A DNA stretch of 64,000 nt from contig DATDGR010000181.1 of the NCBI GenBank assembly GCA_036521995.1, positions 1-64,000 on the forward strand. The letters are read 5' to 3'. Positions 42,508-54,041 of the stretch are shown here, piece after piece (within the stretch, counting starts at the first letter, position 1; the number at the start of each line of letters is the position of its first letter). A model generated the notes under the pieces. It ran no database searches and was not told where the DNA came from. It worked only from the letters and a program-made list of their open reading frames with translations. The DNA comes from Gp13-AA77 sp036521995 (GTDB taxonomy: Bacteria; Acidobacteriota; Terriglobia; UBA7540). Made by a program: the position numbers and the translations under genes.

Positions 42508-44622
42508 TCATTTGGTAATGCCGACCTGGCTGAGCAGCCAGGCGCATTCGAAAGCCCGATCTCGCAGTTGATCGTAACGTCCCGAAGCGCCGCCGTGGCC
42601 GGCAGGATCCAGCTTCATCTTAAGCAGAATCAAGTTGTTGTTCGTGTTGAGCGTCCGCGCTTTGGCGACGAACTTCGCCGACTCCCAATACGCCACCTGG
42701 CTATCGTTCAGGCTTTCCGTGAGCAGCATGGGTGGATATGCGGCCTGGTGCAGGTTGTCGTACGGACTGTAGGAAAGCATGTAGTCGTAGGCGGCCTGGT
42801 CGTTAGGGTTGCCCCACTCGGGGTAGTCGGTGGTGGTCAAGGGCAGCGACGGGTCCATCATGTCATTCATGACGTCCAGAAAGGGCACGGCCAGGTGCAC
42901 CGCCTTGAACAGATCCGGGCGCATGTTGACGACGGCGCCCATCAGCAACCCGCCAGCGCTTCCGCCTTCGATCAGGAGACCGGCCTTCGAGGTCCATTTC
43001 TCCGTGATGAGATACTCGGCGCAGTCGACGAAGTCGTTGAACGTGTTTTTCTTGTTCATCAGCTTGCCATCGTCGTGCCATTGCTCGCCCATATCGTCGC
43101 CGCCGCGAATGTGAGCGATCACGAAAGGCAGGCCTCGATCCAGCAGGACCAGCCGCGAACTCGAAAACGCCGCCGGCATTCCGAATCCATAGGACCCGTA
43201 GGCGTAGAGCAAGAGGGGCCGCGTGCCGTCGCGCTCAAATCCTTTCTTGTAGACCACGGAAAGAGGCACCTTGACGCCGTCCCTCGCCGTGACCCAACGA
43301 CGCTCCGAAACATACTGAGAAGGATCGTAGCCGCCCGGCACTTCCTGCTGCTTGAGAAGGCTCGACTTTCCCGTGACGGTGTCGTAGTCGAAGACGCTCG
43401 GCGGCGTGATCAAGCTCTGGTAGCTGTAGCGGTATGTTATTGATGTGTATCCCGGCGTGTCACCTGGAAACGCGGCATAGACGGGCTCGGGAAATGAGAT
43501 GGCGCTCCACTTCCCCGACCGGAAATCGTAAATCCTCATCTGATTGAGCGCTTCCGACTTCTCAAACGAAACCGCGAAGTTGCGGAACAGATCAATGTCC
43601 TGGACCAGAACGTCCGGGCGGTGCGCGATGAAGACTTTCCAGTTCCTCGGATCGGGATCGCTTTCGGGCGCCGTGAAGACCTGAAAGTTTTTTGCGCCCT
43701 TGTCGCTTCGTATGTAGAAAAGATTCTCTCGATGATCGAGGAAATAGCGGTGCTGCTTCTCGCGCGGGAGAAGAACGCTGAATTGGGACTGCGGCTCGTC
43801 GGCCTTCAGATAGCGGAACTCCGTCGTGTCTGTACTCAGGGCGGAAAGCAACAGATACCTCTTATCCCGAGTCTTGTCGATGCTGACCCGGAAGGTCTCA
43901 TCCTTTTCTTCATAGAGAAGTTCCGAGTCCTTCTCGCCCAGCGTATGGCGCCACGCTTGGTTGGCGCGTTTGGTGACCGCGTCCTCCGTGGTCAGGAATA
44001 GGGTCCGGTTATCGGCGGCCCAGGCTACACCGTCGACGCGCTCCATGGTATCCGCGAGCGTAACGCCTGTCCTGAGGTCCTTGACGTGAAGCGAGAACTG
44101 CCGGTAGCCCACGTAGTCGAGCGTGTAGGCCAGCAGATTCTGATCGTCGCTTACCACGAAGGCTCCAAGCCCCACGAACTTCTTTCCCTGCCCGAGTTCG
44201 TTCAGATCGAGCAGCACTTCTTCCTTCCCCTCCACGCTGCCTCTCTTGCGGCACTGGATCGGGTACTGTTTGCCTTCCTCGGTGCGCGAGTAATAGTAGT
44301 AGTCATCGCGCCGGACGGGCACGCTCAAATCTGTCTGTTTGATGTGGGACAGCATCTCGTTATAGAGGGCATCCTCGAAGGGTTTCAATCCCTGGGTCAT
44401 CGCCTGGGTGTAGGCATTCTCCGCTTCCAGATACTTGATGACTTCCGGATTTGATTTTTCGCGAAGCCAGAAATAGTTGTCGACCACCGTGGTCCCGTGC
44501 CGGGTCTCCCGATGCTCGATCACGGGTGCGACCGGCGGCTGCGGCGTTTGGCCAACCAAGGCCATGTTAGACAAGAGTCTCACCAGCATAAGCAACCCCA
44601 AAGAATCGCAAGTCAGCGACAT
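42508..44622 (-). CDS. ptrB: Oligopeptidase B (prolyl oligopeptidase family S9A)
   Basis: Serine peptidase cutting short peptides after basic residues. ATG 44622 follows GGAGGAG. The N-terminus (LGLLMLVRLLSNMALVGQ) may be a signal peptide, so the enzyme may act in the periplasm. A seven-bladed propeller lies at residues 40-430 (DDYYYYSRTEEGKQYPI is the usual blade-one mark). The hydrolase domain follows: VPLSVVYKKGF, LLLYAYGSYG, catalytic Ser in EGGSAGGLLMGAV near residue 556, Asp in TESLNDSQVAYWE near 639, and His in DPAGHGGASGR near 672. At 704 residues it is close to the E. coli enzyme (686). The gene's 3' end meets the broken toxin gene. Confidence 0.94.
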   Translation of the reverse strand: MSLTCDSLGLLMLVRLLSNMALVGQTPQPPVAPVIEHRETRHGTTVVDNYFWLREKSNPEVIKYLEAENAYTQAMTQGLKPFEDALYNEMLSHIKQTDLSVPVRRDDYYYYSRTEEGKQYPIQCRKRGSVEGKEEVLLDLNELGQGKKFVGLGAFVVSDDQNLLAYTLDYVGYRQFSLHVKDLRTGVTLADTMERVDGVAWAADNRTLFLTTEDAVTKRANQAWRHTLGEKDSELLYEEKDETFRVSIDKTRDKRYLLLSALSTDTTEFRYLKADEPQSQFSVLLPREKQHRYFLDHRENLFYIRSDKGAKNFQVFTAPESDPDPRNWKVFIAHRPDVLVQDIDLFRNFAVSFEKSEALNQMRIYDFRSGKWSAISFPEPVYAAFPGDTPGYTSITYRYSYQSLITPPSVFDYDTVTGKSSLLKQQEVPGGYDPSQYVSERRWVTARDGVKVPLSVVYKKGFERDGTRPLLLYAYGSYGFGMPAAFSSSRLVLLDRGLPFVIAHIRGGDDMGEQWHDDGKLMNKKNTFNDFVDCAEYLITEKWTSKAGLLIEGGSAGGLLMGAVVNMRPDLFKAVHLAVPFLDVMNDMMDPSLPLTTTDYPEWGNPNDQAAYDYMLSYSPYDNLHQAAYPPMLLTESLNDSQVAYWESAKFVAKARTLNTNNNLILLKMKLDPAGHGGASGRYDQLRDRAFECAWLLSQVGITK

Positions 44623-44819
44623 GATTCAACTCCTCCACTTCCAAGCGCAGTCCTCATTCGGGATTTCAACTTTGGCATCCTGGGCCGTCGTCCCAGACGT
44701 ACAGCGAGAGACGAGTTTCCCGTGGCTATCGTCACGGCTGTAGCCCAGGCGCTCGATCAGCGCACCCGGGCTGAGATTCGAAACCGCGGCCCGATCGACC
44801 GGTACGTCCGGACACCCGG

Positions 44820-45653
44820 TCAGTGCGTACCCAGAAAGTACCAGCCCAGCACAAAAGCACCGAGCGCAATCCGGTAGATTACGAAAGGCTTGAAGGTGTG
44901 CCGGCTGAGGCGACGGATGAACCAGGCGATTACGGCGTAGCCCACCAATCCGGATACGATGATGCCGGCGATCAGAGGCATGCGCATGTCGGGTGGCAGA
45001 CCACTGTGTCGGAGCTCCATCCCCTTCTTCAGCACCGCGCCGGCGATGATGGGGGTGGAGAGAAGGAACGAGAAGCGGGCATCCGTTTCGCGGTCGAGAC
45101 CGCGGAGCAATCCGGCCGACAAGGTGATACCCGATCGGGAGACGCCGGGCACCACCGCCAGGGCCTGGGCCAAACCGATCCAGAGGGAATCAGCGAGACG
45201 GACCTGGCCGAGCGAGTTTTCGCGGCGGCTACCCGCGCGCTCTGCGGCCCACATGAAGAGCGCCACCACGATGAGAGCGGAACCAATCACCAGCGGGGTG
45301 CGAAACTCGGCCTCGGCCCTCTTTTCAAAGAGGAATCCGATGATGGCGCCCGGAACGGTCCCGATGATGAGATACCAGAAAAGGCGCCGGTTCTCTTCAG
45401 TCTTGGGATCGTTCTTGGGCCCGAGGCCGGCCGCAGCCCCTAGCATCTCGAGCCACATCTTCCAGAAATACAGCAGCACGGCTACCAGCGTGCCGGCGTG
45501 CAGGGCCACGTCGAAGGTGAGGTCCGACACTCCTTCGAGCTCCGACCAGTGGAGCAATTGCGGGACCAGGGCAAGGTGCGCGGTGCTGGAGACGGGTAGA
45601 AACTCGGTGAGACCTTGAATGACGGCGAGAACGACGGCTTGGTAGAGGGGCAT
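44820..45653 (-). CDS. uppP: Undecaprenyl-diphosphatase UppP (BacA)
   Basis: Membrane phosphatase that recycles undecaprenyl diphosphate for cell-wall synthesis and gives bacitracin resistance. ATG 45653 is preceded by AGGAG at five bases. Hallmarks: VLAVIQGLTEFLPVSSTAHL with the Glu-rich first motif and Ser, and VVPGVSRSGITLSAGLLRG, the second motif with Arg. Seven to eight helices are visible across 277 residues. It stands between oligopeptidase B and RNase J, all leftward, with gaps of about 150-200 bases, so probably separate transcripts. Confidence 0.97.
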   Translation of the reverse strand: MPLYQAVVLAVIQGLTEFLPVSSTAHLALVPQLLHWSELEGVSDLTFDVALHAGTLVAVLLYFWKMWLEMLGAAAGLGPKNDPKTEENRRLFWYLIIGTVPGAIIGFLFEKRAEAEFRTPLVIGSALIVVALFMWAAERAGSRRENSLGQVRLADSLWIGLAQALAVVPGVSRSGITLSAGLLRGLDRETDARFSFLLSTPIIAGAVLKKGMELRHSGLPPDMRMPLIAGIIVSGLVGYAVIAWFIRRLSRHTFKPFVIYRIALGAFVLGWYFLGTH

Positions 45654-45798
45654 GGAGCTCCTGAGATCTTCGAAGTGGATTTTGGATTAGACTGCACCAT
45701 GGCGAGCGCCGGCCTTGAATCGATCTCTCTCCTGGTATGGTTTGGAGTCCGAAAAGGGCCCGTGGCGTGCGCGTTCGATCTGAAGTGCAATCAAATCA

Positions 45799-47490
<1,692 letters not shown>

Positions 47491-47519
47491 CGTAACATAC
47501 AAGTCAGTTCTAAAAGTGG

Positions 47520-47555
47520 CCTACAAGGATCTACACTGGTGGTTGCACTTGTAGG
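47520..47555. promoter_or_regulatory. Inverted repeat between RNase J and TgpA-like genes
   Basis: CCTACAAG (47520-47527), 20 bases, CTTGTAGG (47548-47555): perfect eight-base arms in the divergent promoter region. It could be an operator with half sites about two and a half helix turns apart, or a leader hairpin. Confidence 0.3.
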
Positions 47556-47579
47556 TCGATTGGCTTGGCTACTGCGCCC

Positions 47580-49823
47580 ATGTCGATGGTGACTTCCGGC
47601 GGGACATCATCCCATCCGGGCCGGGGCTCGGCCGGACTCGAGCGGTATTTTCAGATTTCACTCTTCTGCACTTTGGCCACCGCCTTTTTCACGCTGGCCT
47701 CCACGGGCAGGCTCGATCGTCCCTCCGTGGCGCTATTCTCGATCGTGCTGCTATCCCGAATCCTGGTTCTTGCCAGCGGGCGAAACTGGCGCTTCAGCCC
47801 GGGTGCAGTAACCGCTCTCGCCGTCTGCTACGTGTTCTTCTACCCCCTCGATCTGGCCTACCTCGCGAGCGGTCAGAGTCTGGTCGACCGCATGCTGGTC
47901 GCGACCGTGCATTTGGTGCTGTTCGCCACCGCGGTCAAGGTGCTGTCCGCCTCGACGGACCGCGACCACGCCTATCTTGCCGTGTTGTCGCTGGTCATGA
48001 TGCTGGCGGCCGCTATCCTCACCGTCGGAGCTGTTTATCTTGCGGGCTTCGGACTCTATATCCTGTTCGCCATTTCAACCCTGCTGAGTTATGAGGTCCG
48101 GCGTCCTTTCCGGCGCGTCGCCGTGCCGGAGCCTGGGGAGGGTACGAACCGCTCGGCCGAAAAGCACGGGTCAAAGCCCGTCGAGGCGGCACTGGGAAAG
48201 ACTGCCCTCTGTCTGGCCTTGGCCCTGATCCCGGTGGCCGCCTTCCTCTTCTTCCTGATTCCCCGCTACCGTAGCGGCTACTGGTCCCGTCTCGCGCTTC
48301 AACCTCAGCGGATCACGGGTTTCACCGAAACGGTTGACCTCGGCGACATCTCCAAAATCCTGCGCTCGAACCAGGTCGTGATGCGCATCACGCCGAAGGG
48401 CGATCCGGGGCCCCTGGAAGGTGAAAAGCTGCGTGGGGTGGCTCTCGCGAATTTCGATGGTCAGCGCTGGTCAAACGGAGTCCGGGGCGGGCACCTGATC
48501 CTACCGGCTAGTCCACAGCAGTTCCGGCCACCGGATTTCGCCGGTCTGGCCGCGCGCCCCGCGACGGCAGTACGCTATCGCGTGCTGCTTGAGCCGGTTT
48601 CGACGGAGGTCCTTTTCGTGGCGGGCCGGGCGCGGCAGGTCATTGCGCCGGTCCGCTTTCTCCTGGTGGACAGGACGGGTTCCTTGCTCGACCCCGATCG
48701 TGTTCCTGGTCCCTTCGCCTATGAGGTGGTTTCCGACCTTGGACTCCCGTCCGCGAGAGAACTTCGGGAGGATTCCGCTGGCGCCAACGAGCGGGTCACG
48801 GCTGAGTACCTTGAGCTGCCTAGGCTTGATGCACGGATCGCGGGGCTTGCCCGCCAGATAACGGCGGGCTCCGGCAATGACTTTGACCGGGCCGTAAGCG
48901 TCCAAGACTACCTGCAGGGACACTATGCTTACACGCTCGACTTGCCGCCCGTTGAGCCCACCGATCCGGTCTCGAGCTTCCTTTTTCAAACCAAGCGCGG
49001 CAACTGTGAATTCTTCGCCGCGGCGATGGCCGTGATGCTGCGCTCGCTCAGAATCCCCGCACGCCTGGTGAACGGCTTCGAGATGGGAACTTACAATCCA
49101 GTGGGCAAGGACTTCGTTATCCGCGGGCGCGATGCTCATAGCTGGGTTGAGGTGTACTTCCCCGGACACGGCTGGTTACCGTTTGACCCCACCCCCGCCG
49201 GCTCCGAAACCGACGCCGGAGTTTTCCGGAATTATCTCGACGCCGCTGAGCTCTTTTGGGACGAGTGGGTAGTGAACTACGATTTCGGGCGCCAGGTACA
49301 ACTGGCCGTGGCGGTGCAAACGACCTCGCGCGGCTTCGACCGGCGCTTCCGCGAGCTCCGCTGGCATTTTGAGCGCCTCGGGGTGGGGCGGCTGGCGCGA
49401 TTACAGGACTGGCTTGGCGATCACCGCTTGCAGGCGCTGGCCGCGATCATTGTTCTGCTGGCTCTGGCGACGCTCGCGGTCCGCCACCCAGCCTGGATCG
49501 CGGAACTGCGAGCCGCGCTGGCCTGGAGGCTGGCGGCTTCGTACGGAACACCCTCCCCCCATGCCGCCAGTCTGGCCTACCAGCGTTTCCTGCGGGCTCT
49601 CGCGCGGAGCGGGTTTGAGAAGGCCCCAACTGAGACGCCGCTCGAATTCGCCGACAAACTTCAGGGCGCCGCCTTCCGGCAGCAGGTCACGGCGTTCACG
49701 GAGCTTTACCAGGCGATGCGCTTCGGCCACCAGGCCATCCCGATCGCTGAACTTGAAACCTCGCTCCGGACGGCGGTCGGCGCGCCGGGTCTCTTACACT
49801 CGAGGCCCGATCGCGAGCCCTGA
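47580..49823 (+). CDS. TgpA-like membrane transglutaminase (DUF3488-transglutaminase-DUF4129)
   Basis: Inner-membrane protein with a periplasmic transglutaminase-like domain, as in Pseudomonas TgpA; the substrate is unknown. ATG 47580 chosen; TTG 47565 is upstream in frame and neither has a good ribosome site. Six to seven N-terminal helices (DUF3488) span residues 20-240. The catalytic triad is present: Cys476 in KRGNCEFFAAAMAVML, His520 in GRDAHSWVEVYFPG, and Asp536 in LPFDPTPAG. One further helix lies near 625 (ALAAIIVLLALATLAV), followed by a DUF4129-like tail (AYQRFLRALARSGF). TgpA genes often follow an AAA-MoxR ATPase and a DUF58 gene; neither is here, so this one is isolated. Confidence 0.9.
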   Translation: MSMVTSGGTSSHPGRGSAGLERYFQISLFCTLATAFFTLASTGRLDRPSVALFSIVLLSRILVLASGRNWRFSPGAVTALAVCYVFFYPLDLAYLASGQSLVDRMLVATVHLVLFATAVKVLSASTDRDHAYLAVLSLVMMLAAAILTVGAVYLAGFGLYILFAISTLLSYEVRRPFRRVAVPEPGEGTNRSAEKHGSKPVEAALGKTALCLALALIPVAAFLFFLIPRYRSGYWSRLALQPQRITGFTETVDLGDISKILRSNQVVMRITPKGDPGPLEGEKLRGVALANFDGQRWSNGVRGGHLILPASPQQFRPPDFAGLAARPATAVRYRVLLEPVSTEVLFVAGRARQVIAPVRFLLVDRTGSLLDPDRVPGPFAYEVVSDLGLPSARELREDSAGANERVTAEYLELPRLDARIAGLARQITAGSGNDFDRAVSVQDYLQGHYAYTLDLPPVEPTDPVSSFLFQTKRGNCEFFAAAMAVMLRSLRIPARLVNGFEMGTYNPVGKDFVIRGRDAHSWVEVYFPGHGWLPFDPTPAGSETDAGVFRNYLDAAELFWDEWVVNYDFGRQVQLAVAVQTTSRGFDRRFRELRWHFERLGVGRLARLQDWLGDHRLQALAAIIVLLALATLAVRHPAWIAELRAALAWRLAASYGTPSPHAASLAYQRFLRALARSGFEKAPTETPLEFADKLQGAAFRQQVTAFTELYQAMRFGHQAIPIAELETSLRTAVGAPGLLHSRPDREP

Positions 49824-49872
49824 TTCTCAAATCGGGAACCTTTCGACTCGGACCGCCAAATCAGCCACTGCC

Positions 49873-51285
49873 TCACACTTGCTCCGGCACCACGAAAGGC
49901 GCGCGGTACCCGCGATCACCATCGCGAAGGAGCAGATTCGCTTCGTCGTCGCCTTGCACATGTCCCGTCTTGGGATCCACATTGAGCGTGCGGCCCAGGC
50001 GGTAGGAAGCATTGGCGAGATGAACTAGCGTGGCGGAGAGGTACCCTTCCTCGATGGGTGCGGTTAGGTTGTCCTGGTTTCGAGTGCGGACACATTCGAC
50101 GAAGTTTGCGTAGTGATTGCCGCCGCCGTTGCCACTGGGCCCGGGTTCCTGCTTCCTGCCGAGCCAGGTGCGGTAGGAGTCGTAGCCGTCGATGGCAAGA
50201 TAGCCCTTCGAGCCGTAGAAGATGTTGCCGATCGTGTCGCTGCCGCCGAATTTGGTCTTGGGCTCCAGGCCCGCTTGGGGCACTCCCTGACTTCCAAATT
50301 CAGAAGTCCCGATGCCGGCCTCATGGTTCGTGATCCAGTGCCGAACCTCGAACTCGAGCATGCAACGCTTTCCGTCGGGCAGGTCGTATTCAAAGGCGCA
50401 GTTCAAGGTGTTGGGCGTTTGCTGATCGTCAACGAACATGAAGTGGCCGCCTACCGCAGAGACCTTGTTGGGCAAACCAAGACCGAGCCCCCAGCGGGCG
50501 ATATCCATTTCATGGACACCCTGGTTGCCGATGTCACCGTTGCCGGTGTCCCAAATCCAGTGCCAATTGTAATGAAATCGGTTTTTCGTGAAAGGCTTGA
50601 GGGGCGCTGGTCCGGTCCACAGACCGTAATCTACGCCGGCCGGCACCGGCTCCACCGGCGCTGTGCCGATCGTGTCCCGCCACTTGTAGCAGAGGCCCCG
50701 CGCCAGGTAGACCTCTCCGATCAGCCCTTCGCGGAGATGATTGATCGCCTCCCGTATGGCGGAGGCGGACCGGCTCTGGGTGCCGTGCTGCACGATGCGG
50801 TTGTACTTCTTCGCCGCCTCCACCAGTTGCTGGCCCTCCCACGCATTGTGGCTGCAAGGCTTTTCGCAATAGACATCCTTGCCGGCCTGGCAGGCCCAGA
50901 TGGCCATCAGGCTGTGCCAGTGGTTGGGTGAGGCGATGGAGATCACGTCGATGGTGCGGTCATCGAGCAGCTTGCGGAGGTCGATGTAAGTCGCGGGCTT
51001 GGCCAGGCCCTGGCTCGACATGTCGGCCAGGCGCTTGGCGAGCACGCTTTGATCGATATCGCACAGTACGGCGACTTCGACGTCGGGCAACTTGGAGAAT
51101 TCCTCGACGTGGTCCCAGCCGCGGCCGCGCACGCCGCAAACGGCCACACGCAAGCGATCGGAGGCTCCAAACACCCGTTCCGGCTGGGTGACAAACGTGA
51201 TTCCGCTCAGCGCAGCCAGACCCGCGCCGGCCTCGGCGCCCGACTTCAGAAACTTGCGGCGAGTGATATCGGATTCCTGGGGCAT
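49873..51285 (-). CDS. Tat-exported Gfo/Idh/MocA-family oxidoreductase
   Basis: NAD(P)-dependent sugar-type oxidoreductase. ATG 51285 follows AGGAGGT with seven bases spacing. Twin-arginine signal: DITRRKFLKSGAEAGAGLAA. The Rossmann domain starts RLRVAVCGVRGRGWDHVEEF, and the family motif EKP is in KDVYCEKPCSHNAWEG. The C-terminal domain has GNGDIGNQGVHEMDIARWGL. This periplasmic subfamily is common in Planctomycetes and Acidobacteriota; some members carry a tightly bound cofactor and act as glycoside-modifying enzymes (knowledge of the family). It precedes a leftward run of other Tat and carbohydrate-type genes, but the specific substrate is unknown. Confidence 0.92.
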   Translation of the reverse strand: MPQESDITRRKFLKSGAEAGAGLAALSGITFVTQPERVFGASDRLRVAVCGVRGRGWDHVEEFSKLPDVEVAVLCDIDQSVLAKRLADMSSQGLAKPATYIDLRKLLDDRTIDVISIASPNHWHSLMAIWACQAGKDVYCEKPCSHNAWEGQQLVEAAKKYNRIVQHGTQSRSASAIREAINHLREGLIGEVYLARGLCYKWRDTIGTAPVEPVPAGVDYGLWTGPAPLKPFTKNRFHYNWHWIWDTGNGDIGNQGVHEMDIARWGLGLGLPNKVSAVGGHFMFVDDQQTPNTLNCAFEYDLPDGKRCMLEFEVRHWITNHEAGIGTSEFGSQGVPQAGLEPKTKFGGSDTIGNIFYGSKGYLAIDGYDSYRTWLGRKQEPGPSGNGGGNHYANFVECVRTRNQDNLTAPIEEGYLSATLVHLANASYRLGRTLNVDPKTGHVQGDDEANLLLRDGDRGYRAPFVVPEQV

Positions 51286-51501
51286 GGTCGTGACCTCCTG
51301 ATGCCTGACGGGCTCAAGCTCTGTGCTGCTCAAACTGATCTTCTTCTTGCCGTTTCTTGCACTCTCTGTGCCGGCAGGTCAAAATCCCGTTTTTCGGAGG
51401 AAGGACCGCACTCGCGGCCCTTGTCTTCCTGGTTGTTCTGGTTTGGGCGAAAGGGCGTTGTTAGGGTCCGCACCCGATTCAGTTCGCAGAATGCTGCGCT
51501 C

Positions 51502-52206
51502 TCAGGCGACGTCTGGGAGCGGCTCACCGCCGCGAGGCGAATACTTGGTAAGGATGTCATCGAGCGGCTTGGCCGCGGCCGGCACCGGGTCAATACCCTT
51601 GATCAGCACGTCTTTCGCGGTTACCGCGTGCCCGTAAAGCCGTTCATTCCCGTCCTCGTCCTGACGGATCACGGACCCTGCTAGCGACACACCTGCGAAG
51701 AGTCCGCGGGCCCTCGCGTAGGTGAGAATCTCGGCGTGCAACTGGATATCGGTCTCAGCCTCGGCCTGACGACCCACCGGTCCTGCCGCCGCTGAGACGT
51801 CGGCGCCCAACTTGACTCCACTTTGCAAAAGCTTGCGGATGCCCCCCGCGTTCATCACGATGAAGACGATGTCCGTCGACTGACCGCCGATCTGCAGCCC
51901 GTAGCTTCCTCCATAAATAGTAAACATCGACGGAGCGCCCCAAGCGCCAGTGCCGTGAATACGGCACACGAGCGCGCCCCGTCCCCAGGATCCCCCGACG
52001 ATGAAGGCACCCTTTAACTCGCCCGGTATGATGCCTACGCAGACTGCCTTGTCCAGCAGATTCTGTGGGATCCCGCTCTCCGGCGTCTGCATGATCTCGT
52101 TGATGACGTAAGTGGCATTCTCGAGGCGTTGGGCCTCTTTGCTTTTCGCCCACCCGAGCGAGGAGGATGCGCAGAGCAACATTGCGAGGGCCAGCATTCT
52201 TTTCAT
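51502..52206 (-). CDS. SYLF-domain (Ysc84-type) lipid-binding protein
   Basis: Exported 234-residue protein of the SYLF family, which binds phosphoinositides in eukaryotes; its bacterial role is unclear. ATG 52206 (MKRMLALAMLLCASSSLGWA) starts a signal peptide; the frame is also open to 52248. The domain covers the mature protein: AQRLENATYVINEIM, AVCVGIIPGELKGAFIVGG, RGALVCR, GAPSMFTIYGGSYGLQIGGQ, DIVFIVMNAGG, and LKLGADVSAAAGPVG (here VKLGADV). The dispersed core CCGGTCAATGAG lies 37 bases upstream of the ATG. It is co-oriented with the oxidoreductase gene 216 bases downstream. Confidence 0.92.
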   Translation of the reverse strand: MKRMLALAMLLCASSSLGWAKSKEAQRLENATYVINEIMQTPESGIPQNLLDKAVCVGIIPGELKGAFIVGGSWGRGALVCRIHGTGAWGAPSMFTIYGGSYGLQIGGQSTDIVFIVMNAGGIRKLLQSGVKLGADVSAAAGPVGRQAEAETDIQLHAEILTYARARGLFAGVSLAGSVIRQDEDGNERLYGHAVTAKDVLIKGIDPVPAAAKPLDDILTKYSPRGGEPLPDVA

Positions 52207-52243
52207 GTCGAATCCCCGTCCTGCCATCGGCGCAAAACCTGGT

Positions 52244-52255
52244 CTCATTGACCGG
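52244..52255 (-). repeat. Core of dispersed repeat (copy E) before SYLF gene
   Basis: Minus strand CCGGTCAATGAG, exactly the 12-base core shared by copies A-D; the flanking KAGM half is not recognisable here. It lies 37 bases upstream of the SYLF start codon. Confidence 0.5.
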
Positions 52256-52475
52256 CCAGCCGACTTTCTCAGCCTTTTCTCAAATCAACCCTTTTCTTTG
52301 CGTAAGAGACTGAAAGCGAACGAGATAGTCTCATTGGCTTAGCCTCGCTCATCTTCGCCCTATGGCTATGATTCAAAAAGCCTTAAGCCGGTTGGCTTCA
52401 CCCCCTGAAAGTGGGAGTCTGAACCGCATCGCGCAGGTGACCGCGAAAGGCTGGCAAGGCTGCACCGCCCATTTC

Positions 52476-53975
52476 TCACTCCGAATCGACCTTCTCTTTA
52501 CTCTTGCGGCGGCTCGGCGTTTTCCGCTGTCCGGTCTTGCCAGCCCGGCGCGGCCTGGCTTTCCGGCTTGAAGCGGCGGCATCAGGGGCCCTAGTAGCGG
52601 AAAGTTCGAACGACTCCGCCACCGATGTGGGTGATGCCCCAGACACCTCTTCCGCGCGGGGCGCGCTGGCCTCGACCTCCGCCTGGAGTTGACCACCCGG
52701 GAAAGCCACCGTTTCAGTCGATGCCCAGAAATCCGTGCTGGCTGTGGCCTCGGCCTGGACGGCCGTGGCTTCAACAGCGGCCACCGAATCCCTTCCGGCG
52801 CCTACATGCTCCGTGATCATCTCGGGCTGCTCCGCTTGCGGGTGATAAAACATCCGCAGCACACCGTTACGGTCACGCTGCATCGAAAGCCAGCCTTCTT
52901 TTTGCGCGCGATAAAGAAAATCCGTGAGGCCCTGAAAGCCGGCCCGCCGCTCGTCGAAGTCCTTCTCCACCGAGCGCAATCCGTGACGGATATGCCGCAG
53001 ATAAAGAGGACGGTTCGGAGACTTCTCGGCTTCCAATTCGACTGCCCGGCGCAGGATCGCCAGCGCCTCTTCTGGCGTCAGGGTAGGCTCGGGAGGCGGC
53101 GGGGCCTCGCCGGAAACTTTGGAGGTCTCGACGGCCGACACTTCGTCGGCAACGTCTGGAGCTGGCGCAGCGGCGGGAGCGGGTGCCGAAGGAGTTGCGG
53201 TCTCCGGAATCTCAACCCGATAGCCACGGTCGAGCTTGCGCAGGTAAACCAACCCCGCCTCTTCCATCTTCTGCATGAACTCGAGGAACGATCCGGCCCC
53301 GTAGTCGCGCTCGCTGAAGGTGGAATCAAGTTGCAACAGCGTGCTCTTGAGGAGCCCGAGCTGCGGCGAGACTTCCCGCTCGGCCAGAACTCCAAGCGCC
53401 CGACGGACGTTGGGCAAGGCGTCCGAGAGCGGCCGCACTTCGAGACTGCTGCGCGCCGGTTCCCCGCGCCTGGGTGCCCGCTGCCGGGCGCCGCCGTCTC
53501 CGCCCGCCCGGAGCAGATTTTCGTAGGCAATGAATTCGGTACAGTTACGTTGCAGAATGTTACTGGTGAAGGCCCGTCCACCGACGATAAACACCCGTTT
53601 GTCGTACTGCTTCAGCTTCTCGACCAGGGCGATAAAGTCGCTGTCGCCGCCCACGATGGCAAAGGCGTTGATGTGATGCCGCGTAAACGCCATTTCGAGC
53701 GCGTCCAGCGCCAGGTTGATATCAGCCCCGTTTTTGTCCCCGCGCGGCGTCACGTTGCGCTGCACCATCTGCACGGCGTGCTGGGTCATCTGGCGGCTGA
53801 ACTCGCTGGCTCGCGACCAGTCGCTGTAGGCTATCTTCGTGACGACCTCGCCCCGCTCCTTGAGCGCTTCGAGCACGATGGACACGTCAAAATCCTTGCT
53901 GAGGGTGTCCTTAACGCCGATCTGAATGTTATCGAAGTCAACGAAGACCGCGAGCTTCAGCCTTTCTTCGGCCAC
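52476..53975 (-). CDS. NYN-domain nuclease with two LOTUS/OST-HTH domains
   Basis: Probable RNA-acting PIN-like nuclease. GTG 53975 follows GGAGGTAGACC with five bases spacing. The NYN domain (residues 8-150) keeps its acidic site: AVFVDFDNIQIG, GDKNGADINLALDALEM, and FAIVGGDSDFIALVEKL. Two winged-helix LOTUS/OST-HTH modules follow at about 185-250 (RRALGVLAEREVSPQLGLLK, FLEFMQKMEEAGLVYLRKL) and 305-385 (LYLRHIRHGLRSVEKDFDER, LTDFLYRAQKEGWLSM). The last 110 residues are Ala/Glu rich and end in a basic tail (KARPRRAGKTGQRKTPSRRK) fit to bind nucleic acid. Cytosolic by lack of a signal. Target RNA unknown. Confidence 0.92.
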   Translation of the reverse strand: MAEERLKLAVFVDFDNIQIGVKDTLSKDFDVSIVLEALKERGEVVTKIAYSDWSRASEFSRQMTQHAVQMVQRNVTPRGDKNGADINLALDALEMAFTRHHINAFAIVGGDSDFIALVEKLKQYDKRVFIVGGRAFTSNILQRNCTEFIAYENLLRAGGDGGARQRAPRRGEPARSSLEVRPLSDALPNVRRALGVLAEREVSPQLGLLKSTLLQLDSTFSERDYGAGSFLEFMQKMEEAGLVYLRKLDRGYRVEIPETATPSAPAPAAAPAPDVADEVSAVETSKVSGEAPPPPEPTLTPEEALAILRRAVELEAEKSPNRPLYLRHIRHGLRSVEKDFDERRAGFQGLTDFLYRAQKEGWLSMQRDRNGVLRMFYHPQAEQPEMITEHVGAGRDSVAAVEATAVQAEATASTDFWASTETVAFPGGQLQAEVEASAPRAEEVSGASPTSVAESFELSATRAPDAAASSRKARPRRAGKTGQRKTPSRRKSKEKVDSE

Positions 53976-54041
53976 GGTCTACCTCCAAGAAGAATGGCCC
54001 AGCGGGCCGCGGCTGGCGCGCGCTTGGGGCCTCTAGAAATT

